Assembly (NCBI GenBank): GCA_014925825.1
Contig: JACGCK010000088.1
Location: 1-64,000, forward strand
Reading direction: 5' to 3'
Origin: Pholiota molesta
Taxonomy: Eukaryota; Basidiomycota; Agaricomycetes; Agaricales; Strophariaceae
Length of the DNA: 64,000 nt
In this document: piece by piece, positions 26,412 through 36,300 of the stretch
How the letters are laid out: every line of letters begins with the position of its first letter
Numbering within the stretch: position 1 is the stretch's first letter
Notes under the pieces: model-generated
What the model was told of the DNA's origin: nothing
The model's input: the letters and a program-made list of their open reading frames with translations, nothing else
Databases searched by the model: none
Translations under genes and position numbers: made by a program

Positions 26412-27069
26412 AGTGGATACTTGTCCAGTGGTTGATCGATTGAAATGCAACGGTGAGTTGCGTTGCAATTTGTGAGGCATTCAACCACAGTTTTATACGC
26501 CTCCAGAGAGGTGCGATACGGGCTGCAATCTTGCTCCTTCACGCTGTCTGTCTCGGTATGAACTAGGCATTTGGGATGAGCGTATGCTACATGGCAGAGT
26601 TGTTCCCATATCTATATCATTTCTCCTATTCTTCATCTTCCGTATATCTCCTCTGTATTACAACTTTCACTATCATTGTGCGCCTCATATAATCCTTGAG
26701 CTAAGAAACACCAGAAGCAGAGATCGTGGATCTCGCACACATCTATGGAAGGATTTGCGCAGTAGGATGAAAATCCAATGGAATTTTACGAACGAATGAT
26801 TAAATAACATTTCAGAGACCAGGACGGTACGCCAGGATCCGAGCATAATTTCAAGCATTTCTTGCTCGCGATGTGAAATCGCTCTGCCAAATGATCGATT
26901 TCATAATTCACGCACAAGTAATTGGATATTGAAAATGGTTAGGTGACAGTGTCCATTGCAATTTGACGCGAAGCTCGAGCAGATGTTGCTGAAAGGACCT
27001 GGACGTAAAATAGGCTTGGTATCATCGTACTGTCCATATTGAATCAGCATTGCGAACACCATATGGGAA
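26412..27069. other. Upstream region of the S8 protease gene
   Basis: It contains the protease promoter (TATA at 26490-26497). Beyond about 26550 I see no gene. An AT-rich stretch at 26590-26720 has short frames only. Confidence 0.5.
26490..26497 (-). promoter_or_regulatory. TATA box of the S8 protease gene
   Basis: TATAAAAC on the minus strand lies about 80 bp upstream of the protease start codon at 26411. A corresponding TATAAAG is retained upstream of the relic copy at 59832-59838. Confidence 0.6.
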
Positions 27070-27451
27070 TCTACCCCAACCCGATGGGTATGAATGTTGG
27101 AGGGGCCACGGACCCTGAGAGCTCTCATCAAATTGAACATCTTGACTGCATGCCGTATTCGAGTTGGGAAAGTAATTGAGCGAGAAATTGTTGGATGGAT
27201 AGCCGGTATGTTACGCGCTCAGGAGCAACCAATCAATCATCAAGGGCAAAGGTTCTCGCAAGAAGTCTTCATGGATCGCCAAACAAAGGGAAAGGAACGA
27301 TAGTTAGAATGCACTTGAGTCATATTGCCATGACTAGTTCGACATATCGATAGTGATACAGTCTACCATATACGTTTTCAACAAACGCACGAAGAAAAAC
27401 AATGAAGTCGAACAGTGAATGCAAGAAAAGCAGTGAGAACGGAAACGTTGG
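27070..27451. repeat. Duplicated 3' flank of an S8 relic (pairs with 44030-44376)
   Basis: This stretch matches 44030-44376 closely in the same orientation. Shared landmarks include GAGAGCTCTCATCAAATT, GGATGGATAGCC, GGAACGATAGTTAGA and the run before the S8 stop codon. It shows that the copies at 27 and 44 kb arose by DNA-level duplication that included non-coding flank. Confidence 0.7.
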
Positions 27452-27905
27452 TCACCAATTCTTGCCCCGGCTCGAGTAACCATTCTACGCGAGGAGGTTG
27501 ACGGTACCCGCGGCTAAGTGGAATGCTCATCAGCACGACATGTCGAGTGCACAGAGCAGTAAAGCAAAGGGTAGACGTACGAATGCCTACGAGTGCGTTC
27601 CTATGGGCCAAGGCCTGGAGTTTAGTCGCCATGGCCGCTGGAGTGGTATTTCCCTCCAGGGAGATGAGATAGGCGACGAGGCCGGCGACGTGGGCCGCGG
27701 CCATTTCGGTGCAAGACATGGTTCGCATAGCCTACGTAAAATTGGAAGGAAAAAATGCCACCCAAACAGCACACAATGAATGATAAGAGAAAAACAGCGA
27801 GGACGTTCCACGCAGCGTACATTGGGCCGTAGTTGGAGTCTAACCAGCGGACGTCTGCGAAGTTGCTGTCACCGACATTGATAGCAGATGAAGAAACCCT
27901 ACCCT
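27452..27905 (-). pseudogene. S8 protease relic B (C-terminal part, unoccupied KDZ target)
   Basis: Read leftward, the relic starts near SSAINVGDSNFADVRW, equivalent to the AITVGA region of the intact protease. It loses a block after NYG, continues with EMAAAHVAGLVAYLISLEG, and ends in the terminal exon with a stop at 27452-27454. The catalytic serine motif SGTSMA reads SCTEMA here, so the nucleophile is gone, and the last exon carries a TAG within NLLA. At 27574-27581 it has an undisrupted GTACGAAT, the exact sequence duplicated around the KDZ element in relic D. This copy therefore serves as the empty-site reference. Confidence 0.8.
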
Positions 27906-28690
27906 CCGGACGCCGTTCCTGGGGGGGCCCAACATTGATGATTCGCCTAACCCGAGGTACTTGGTAAGAGCGGATGGTTTGGCTGAATGTAGACGACGTG
28001 AGTATATCCATCATATACTAGTCAACTATATAAAGCCAGAAGACCTTGGTCAAAAGAAACGAAGAGCGAAAGGTGGAGGACAAAGACGCTTACAAGTGAC
28101 AGTAGCTGAAACATTCGCAACGTTTCAAGGTTCGTCGTCGGATCTTCGACGGCGTTTGCGTCATGTCTGACAGCTCGTTCGAGATATCCTCTCCAGACGT
28201 AGGGGTTGCACGACACGACCGACTGAATAGATGAATAAGAGGTGAGAAGATAACGAAGGAAAAATAGAAAGACGAACGAAATCGCTTCAATCCGAAGAAT
28301 CAGTGACAAATTCGAAGTCACTCAATCCATTGATCATAATGCTAAAATTCCCTCTAGCCGCTCTCCAGTGTATTTCCGCCTCCGGCCTCGGCGTCCAGGT
28401 CTCGCTGATCCCGCCAGGAGAAAGAGGGCGATGAAGGAATATAGGCTTGGGGAGAGAGGAGAGGCGTATTCGGGACTGGGACGTGCAAGTGGCGGCAAGA
28501 ATCCATGGAAGTATTTGAGCCGAACGAGTCCCGGCCAACCTTCGAAATTCCTGATATGCGTCCCATGATATGTATCTCGAAAACATATCCGAAAACGAAA
28601 TATAGAGAGGTTAACGCCATCTCGTCCGCGCATGTCGTTGCAGCACATCGGCAGTCGGTTATGGTCGCAGCTGTCACAGACATCGTTCTG
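27906..28690 (-). pseudogene. RhoGAP gene relic 1
   Basis: The minus strand keeps pieces of the 12.3-15.1 kb RhoGAP gene in the right order: a stretch like TYRGTRMGNFEG (about 28570), FGSNTS, a segment matching the LSSLPEP coding DNA (about 28440), GGGNT near 28375, SGEDISNELSDMTQTPSKI (about 28200), and the intron and start of the next exon to about 27910. Large parts between are deleted and no long frame survives. It abuts S8 relic B directly. Confidence 0.7.
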
Positions 28691-28734
28691 ACGACTCAGG
28701 GTGTGTCGCGTTCAAGTGGATAGGAACTAGGCGA

Positions 28735-29161
28735 GGAGAGTTGAACTTCATTGAAGATATGTGAATACGACATAAGGATGGAGGCGACATACTGAGGATG
28801 CTGACGCTAGTCCTGCCATCACTATACTCTTCGTGGGTTCAATCTCGCTCAGGATGATGTTACCGCCATTTGTAAGCCTGTCCTCAAGATTAACGGGGGT
28901 AAACAACGAAAAGTAGAGCGCGTACAGAATACCCCTAGAATCATTTGCCACATGGCCTTCGCCATAAACATGTCCAGATGACATCGGCCTGTCTGCAACG
29001 TGTCAGCTAGGGAATGGGTTTGAAGTCGTGTAAGTTACGCACCAATGACAGTGGTGATGCCCGAGATTTGTGTTCGAATTGCCGTTCAGGCGCGCAGGAT
29101 CTGTGTATACAGTTCAGCGAGTTTCGATGAAAAATCGGCGGCGGGTCAGAACCAGAGCTCC
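28735..29161 (-). pseudogene. CCT3 relic i (exons 2-4 with introns)
   Basis: Read leftward from the Gypsy insertion, the sequence matches CCT3 exon 2 (CGCGCCTGAACGGCA at about 29085 against the coding DNA for APERQ), the following intron, exon 3 (GATGTCATCTGGACATGTTT), the next intron and exon 4 (GGTAACATCATCCTGAGCGA). Intron positions are preserved, so this is a genomic rather than a retro copy. Its upstream end is cut by the Gypsy element at 29161. Confidence 0.75.
29157..29161 (+). repeat. Gypsy target-site duplication, left (GCTCC)
   Basis: GCTCC directly precedes the left LTR, and the same five bases follow the right LTR at 38257-38261. Five base pairs is the usual size for Gypsy integrase. 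Confidence 0.9.
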
Positions 29162-29418
29162 TGTGACGCGTCGACTGCTTTAGGCATCGATCAACTTATC
29201 TTATCTTATCTTCTATCTTATCTTTCTTACTTTATCTATATCTCTTTAAAACATACATCTCCTCGCCTTCCTTATTCTATGTTACGCTTACATAACATGT
29301 CAGTAGAGTATAAGTACCTCTCTTCCTCTACGAGGAAGAGGGACCTGGAATTCAGAACTTTATCCTGTCTTTTGGGTTCTCGTGTGCCGAGACTCGTGTC
29401 GTCTCACGCCTCGTCACA
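29162..29418 (+). repeat. 5' LTR (257 bp)
   Basis: TGTGACGCG...CGTCACA; the inverted ends TGTGACG/CGTCACA form a 7-bp terminal repeat. It contains a pyrimidine-rich TTATC repeat region. It appears identical to the right LTR at 38000-38256. Confidence 0.95.
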
Positions 29419-29545
29419 TATTTTGACAGTTGTTTCTTTAATCTAAGAACGACTACTCTACTCTAGGAGAACAACTCCAACTACACCGAAATCTTCGACG
29501 ACAACGCTTTGGATAACCCAGGATTGATCACCCCGGACTTCCAGG

Positions 29546-29591
29546 TACGTCGTGGAATCAATTTATCAAAAGGCTAACTTTATTATTTAAG
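29546..29591 (+). other. Predicted intron in the Gypsy leader
   Basis: A 46-bp stretch has a strong donor GTACGT, a branch-like GGCTAAC and acceptor TTTAAG, and ends two bases before the first ATG (29594). It fits the size and signals of host introns. Upstream sequence is open for about 25 codons but has no ATG in that frame, so splicing would only shorten the leader. Confidence 0.4.
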
Positions 29592-29593
29592 GT

Positions 29594-30325
29594 ATGCCTT
29601 CGACGCGATCTCGATCGAGAGTACCGTCAGAAGCTGCGGCTGCCGCCAGGGATGAGACTCCGGGGGAGGATCATCTCGACGAGCGGGGGAGTATATTCGA
29701 CGACGTCGGTAACTCTACTGTGAGGGAAATTCCCTCACAGCAGCTAGACCCCGAAGAAGGGGATGATAGCGATCCCGAGGAGGACGCGCATGTGGCGAAC
29801 CCGAGTGGGACGCACATGAGAGAAAATAGCCGCGAGAGACCTTCGGGTGATCGCAGGGCAGTGGGTGGTTCGACGGATCGTCGTCCCCAACAATATAGTA
29901 ACCAGGAAAATGTATTACCTGAGGAACATGAATTTTATTCTATGGAAATGAATCCAGACATTGACGAAGCCAGACAGGCTGTAGCTGAGAGTGAGCTCAC
30001 AGTGAAAAGTATCACACCACTCTTAGAAGCTATATTACAACGGTTGAATACCTTGGAAGGCAAGAAAACCGAGCTCACGAAGAGCAGTGCACGTAAATTT
30101 AATGATTATGTCGACGAGAATGACAGTGATCAAGAAAACCTGGAGCCGACGGGCAAGGGTAAGGGCATAGACCCTCGTGAATGGGGTGCTTCGGGCATCC
30201 CGGAGAACGAATTGAATACGGAAGCTCAGCGGGTTCGCTTTGAACAGCTGGCTGAAGATCCGAGCGCTCCAACGGAGCATGAGGAGATCGAAACCTTAAA
30301 ATTAAACTTCATGAAGATCGAATGA
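29594..30325 (+). CDS. Gypsy ORF1 (N-terminal Gag region)
   Basis: The product has 243 residues. It is Arg/Ser-rich at the start, acidic and low-complexity in the middle, with a helical segment near residues 145-165 (ITPLLEAILQRLNTLEG). It lacks the Gag core and zinc knuckle, which are in the next frame, so ORF1 supplies only the N-terminal part of Gag. It ends in TGA, whose first two bases overlap the ATG of ORF2 (ATGA at 30322-30325). The ORF2 frame is open upstream only back to about 30282, so a frame change or restart must occur in a window of about 40 bases. Confidence 0.75.
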   Translation: MPSTRSRSRVPSEAAAAARDETPGEDHLDERGSIFDDVGNSTVREIPSQQLDPEEGDDSDPEEDAHVANPSGTHMRENSRERPSGDRRAVGGSTDRRPQQYSNQENVLPEEHEFYSMEMNPDIDEARQAVAESELTVKSITPLLEAILQRLNTLEGKKTELTKSSARKFNDYVDENDSDQENLEPTGKGKGIDPREWGASGIPENELNTEAQRVRFEQLAEDPSAPTEHEEIETLKLNFMKIE

Positions 30326-33300
30326 AAAGATTTTATGATAGTTATTTACAAGAAAAAAGAATAGCCGAGGAATTGAGTAAACCCAGGGAACACCACCGGG
30401 TTGAACGAATTTCTGACAGCCCAATGTCGAGAGACGTCGAGGAATTGATTGGGTTAGCGCCCGCAACTCCACAGGAACCGACGCCCAGATCTGCCACAAA
30501 GAAAGTTACTACACTGTTACCTAGTGCACAGTTAAATCCTACGGGACTCGTTGGTAAGCATTTATTAGGCAGTGGAGCACGGAGTATCCTACAAGACATT
30601 GGGGGCGGAAGTGTACCAAGTCAGTCAGGCGGAATGCAGTATATGGAAGGGATCTTCGATCACGATCTTGATCGGTCCGAAAATAGGATTACAGCGCCTG
30701 CCAATAATAGATTTAGGGCGCTGGCACCGACGACACCTACGAAGTACTACGGTGACGAAGATACTATGAAGTATATACGCTATGTTTCGCAATGCAAACG
30801 GTTCTGTACTGAAGCTAGACTTCCCCCTGCTGAACAAGTAGTCCGGTGTGCGGATTATTTGGATGGAAAGGCGTATCGATTCTATTCTACTATCGTGGGA
30901 ATGGATGAGGCGAATTGGACTCTTATCGATTTCTTCAAGGGTTTATACGATTACTGTTTCCCGCCGGACCACCGGTTGAAGCAGCGTCGTAAATTGGACA
31001 CTCTAATCCAAGGTTCCACGCCGGTGAGAGAATTTGCGTCCGAAATTAGCATGTTGTTTCGAATTGTGGGAAGTTCGACGCCGCAACAGCGCGTGGATAA
31101 GCTGTGGAATGGACTTCGGTATGAACTTCAGAAAAGTCTTTGGAAGGAAGGCTTGGACTACAGAGAAGCATCTTGGGAAGATGTTGTTGCGGCGGCCACA
31201 CGTCACGAAATGGCCGAGCAAATGGACTTTAGTAATCGAAAGAGTTCACGCGGAAATACGGACAGCACTAGGATGTCGAACCGCAACTCAGACTCGAGCT
31301 CTAAACGAGACAATCATCATAAGTCAAGTTATAATAATAATAATGGCAATAAGAGCTACAGTAGCAATTACAAGTCAGATAATAAGTATGGTCAACAAAG
31401 GTCTGAAGGGAATAACAGTAATTCTACCTGGAAACCTAGGGAAAATTCCTATCAGAAGAAACCGTACAATACTAATTCGAACGCGCAAGGTTCGAACAGA
31501 TCCAGTTCCTATAATGGAACAAAATCATCACACGAAGCACAGGCGAAGTGCCATAGGTGTAATGAAATAGGGCATTATGGACGACACTGTCCGAAAGCTC
31601 AGACAGTAAAATCAGGAAAACCTAGTGGGAATAAACCACCGGGTGTTCAATCGTTCAATATAGAAGTATCTACGGATGCGGAGGAGCGCTCAGCGTCGCT
31701 GGACGCGGCAACGGAGAGTCCCGCTGACGTGGACGCATATTATATTCAGGTTGAGTCTGCAATGTGCGAGCTCCAAGAAGATGATGACGAATCCGTTGAC
31801 ACTGGTATTAGTGAAGACGATTTGAATTCGATTGTTGGGGAGTTTCCCGCGGAGGAACCGACGGTAACGTTGGATGCGGGCGCGCGCATGCTATTCGATC
31901 CGGCTGAACGAATTGGACAGATGGGAGATCCGCTCTCAGGCGTTATCAAACATGAATTGGAAAGGGCGAGACCGTACCCAGGTGACCCTCTCAATGAGCA
32001 AAAAGAGTTTGATAGGTTCCAGGTTTATGGCATCAGTGATACTGAACTAATTGTTATGGATTTGGTGACTGGGCGCGACGAAATTCTGTCGCGCGACGCC
32101 GCTGAGCGACAGGACTTCTTAGTCTCAAGGTGGTATGCTATTAAATGCACGCAGGAATATAGACTTAAAATAAAACCTGTGTATCGTTGGGTTAGACCTA
32201 CGAATCGCATTCGCGACTACGCCGCAATGAATGCTATGTGGAAATTGAACTTTGATTCGGATTTTTATCATTGCTGCCGTATGTCTAGGAAGGAGCGCGA
32301 CAATATTAAGTGCCGTTTTGACGTCCATTGGGATCAGGAAATTGGGAACTATAGGTTACTGGATTTTCATGCTGGTTTACACTTTGAATTGGATGTTGAA
32401 AAGGTCCAGAACCATTGGTTTGACATTGTAAAGTGGTACTTCCGGCGCGTGAAGCGTGATTTATCAGAACGAATTGATGAAGTCGACCCGAATTATATTT
32501 ATGAAGGAATTTCGCGGCTTTTTGATCACGAAACGCCGGAGGGCGTATGGAGTACAATGAACCAGGCTTCAGAAATAGTGGACAACATCAGCACTAAAGA
32601 TGACAGTGAATTTGTTGAATATTATAATAATTGGTACAGGGTACATGAAGACAACATTGAATTGTTTGCAGCACATCATACAGAAGGAGTCACCTTAACA
32701 GCTGTACAACGAAATGCTGCACTTACTAGGGATCCTTCAAGAGTTGTACCAACTCCAATTACTGTGGTAGTGAACATCAATGGAAAGCCGGCGCGAGCGC
32801 TTATTGATACAGGCTCGTTATGTGATTTTATGTCAACAACTTTGGTTGAACAATTAAAATTAAAGACTGAGGAATTAACTACCCCACTGATTGTACAATT
32901 GGCAGTACAAGGATCTCGGTCTAAAGTAAATTACAAGGCTACCGCGCAATTCGCGTACCAAGGAATTAACGAGCAAAGGTCGTTTGATGTGATCAATTTA
33001 TCTAGCTATGATCTTATTCTGGGAACGCCGTTTCTTTACCAGCATCGAGTAATGGTTGGATTTAACGATACTCGTGTAGTGATTGGAAGTAACGAAGCTT
33101 TGCCAGTTAAAGGCGCAGCAGTGAGAACGCTGTCGTCGAGAGCGGCGCACTTGCACGAAGAGAATATTGAAAAGGCGCGCGCTTATTTGATAAGCTTGGC
33201 GGAACCACTTTGTAAGGCAGCCGGCGATACGCCGCTGCCGCCGCTAAGAGCTATCAATCATAGAATTGAGCTAATTGATGAAGAATTAATCTATCCTTGG

Positions 33301-36300
33301 AGACCAGCTAGATGTCCTCAAGCATTCATGGATCAGTGGACTGAAAAGCGAAATGCATATATTAAAACTGGAAGATGGAAGATGACCAGTTCAAGAAATA
33401 CAGTTCCAATGATGTACATTCCAAAAATAAGCAAATCCGGAGAACCGGCGAAGCTGCGAACGGTAATTGACTTACGAGCGCGAAATGCGAATACCAAGAA
33501 AATGGCAAGTCCGCTTCCAGATATCGAAGGAATTATGAGAAGGGTCACGGCAAAACCATTTAGAACCTTACTAGACTTAAAGGATGGTTACGAACAAATC
33601 CGCGTACACCCAGATGATGTTTGGAAGACTACATTTGCTACACCTAATGGAAATATGGATAGTTATGTTATGCAAATAGGTGATATTAATGGACCATCAA
33701 CGTTCCAAGCTTTTATGAATCACTCATTTTCGGAGTACATTGGTATATTCATGGATGTTTATTTAGATGACATTGTGATATACTCAGATACATTGGAAGA
33801 ACACATAGAACATGTAAAAATTGTACTAGAAATATTGAAGAGGGAGAAGCTTTACCTTTCAGCCGGAAAGCTCAACTTCTTGAGTGACACTGTAAAGATA
33901 CTGGGAAGGGTTGTTGACAGCGAAGGGATTAAAATGGACCCTTACAAAGTCGATACGTTAATGAAATGGAAAACGCCGACTTCGCGCGAACTCCTTCGAG
34001 GCTTTCTAGGAGCCGCGGGATATCTTGCAGATGATATTGATCGAGTCAGGATTCCATTAGGAGTATTACATGGACTTACCAGCGATGCCGTGCCTTTTCG
34101 ATGGGATTTTACTCATCAGCGCGCGTTTGAGGAAGTGAAAAGTCTTGCGAATAGATGCCGCGACCATCATAGGCGCCCATTAGATCATACGAAAGGTGCA
34201 CCACCGATTAACTTGGTAACGGACGGTTGTATAACGGGAATCGCCGGAGTAGTGAGCCAGGGTGAGGACTGGAAAAAGGCGCCCGTGGCTGCGTTCTACT
34301 CTGCGAAACTGAGCTCGGCTCAGCAGAACTATCCAGTTCACGAGATCGAAATGTTAGCGGGCTTAGAGACTATGATGCGCTACCGTGATATATTACTAGG
34401 AGTTCATTTCCGTTGGTATACTGATCACAAAGGATTGGTTACGGTACTAAAGCATAAAGATGTATCTGGACGGAGGGCGCGCTGGTTAGAAAACATATCG
34501 ATGTTCGATTTTGAAGTTATTTACGTACCTGGCTCAGAGAATATCTTGAGTGACGCGCTCTCGCGCATTTACTCGAACGACGCGCCTGGAACGGTTCGCG
34601 CGCCTTCGGAGTACACAGAGTACGACGATACTGGGGCTTCGATGGAAGCTGCTTGCAGCATGATGACTGCGCCCGTATTCGTGGGACTTGAGGCGTGCGC
34701 CGCGACGGCGACGAATTTCGTTGGTAGGCGATCTAAGAAAGCGCGCGAGCGCGAAGGCGCTGAAACGGGACGCAAGGAGACGTCAGATGAATTCTCGGCG
34801 CGAACGAAAGATTCGTTTACCTTGAAGGGACCCGAGCGCTTGGTGATTCGTGTACCAGCGCGACGTACTGAAGCGCCCGCGGCCGTGACAACTCAGACTA
34901 GCGGAACGCCCGCTCTTGAAACGCAGAACGCAGACGACGAGGATTCTGAGGGCGACGATACCGCCATGCCGCCGTTTGAGTTGACAAAGGAGTTCGATGG
35001 CATTGATACTATTGCGAGTATTCGAGGAAGGTACAATGAGGACAATCTATTCAAAGAAATTGTGGATAAACCATCAGAACATAAGAATTTCGAATACAAT
35101 CAAACAGAACGTCTGTTGTACTTGCTACAGAATGATAAGAAAACACTATGTATACCCGCTGTCACTGTCAGCGGTGGGAGAGCAATTCGCGAGATAGTAA
35201 TCTCCGAGGCGCATACACTTCTCGCCCACTTGGGATTCAAGAAGACTTATGAATACCTTAGGGAGTTTGTATGGTGGAAATCGATGTCTCCTGATATTGA
35301 AAAATATTGTAATACATGTGTTATCTGTAAACGAAGTAAAACGGGTAATCATAGGCCTTACGGATTATTGAATCCTCTTCAGATACAGACGCAGCCGTGG
35401 GACGCGATAGGCATTGACTTCGTCGGACCGTTTCCGGAGTCCAAAAATAGAGATGGTTCTTTTGATTCAGTTACGACGATCATAGATCTATTTACGAGTA
35501 TGGTACATCTCGTGCCAAGCCGAACTACGTACACTGCGAAGCAGGTCGCTGAGCTTGTTTTTGAAGAAGTATATAAGTTGCATGGTCTACCTAGGACTAT
35601 TGTTAGTGACAGAGATCCTTTATTTACGAGCCATTTCTGGCAAGAGTTGCATAAACTAATAGGCACCAGCTTACATATGTCGAGTGCATTTCATCCCGAG
35701 TCGGATGGAGCAACGGAACGTGCGAATAAGACAATCGGTCAGATGCTCCGAGTCTGCATCAACCCGGATCAACGGGACTGGGTTGCTTGGCTTCCCGCGA
35801 TCGAGTTTGCGATCAATTCTGCAAGGTCAGAAAGTACTGGTTTTGCGCCGTTCTTTCTAAATTCGGGACGTATGCCCCGCTCGTTTCTGTGGAAGGATAA
35901 GCAACCTACTGAGTTTCCTGGGGTGCGCGTCTTCGCGAGGAAAATGAAGACAGCGATAATGACCGCGCATGATTGCTTGATAGCCGCCCGTGTAAAGTCA
36001 GTTAGGAATGCGAATAGAAAGCGCACGAAAGCGCCGTTCACTATGGGAGATTTTGTGTATATATCTACAAAGAATATTTCGATTCCAAAGGGGATGAGCA
36101 GAAAATTGACGCCTAAATTTATTGGGCCATATGCTATTACGGAGGACTTTGGTAACCATTCGTTTAGGATAAAAATTCCTTTGACTCTGACGAAGCGAGG
36201 GGTTCACGACGTGTTTCATTCGTCGCTATTGCGGATTCATGCCCCAAACGATGATGAATTATTTCCGGGGCGTATGGATAGTCAGGTCTTCGAGCTTGAA

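Noticed and set aside
26584..26799. 71-codon plus-strand frame upstream of the S8 gene
   Set aside because: No domain, no splice partners, and AT-rich composition unlike the real exons of the window.
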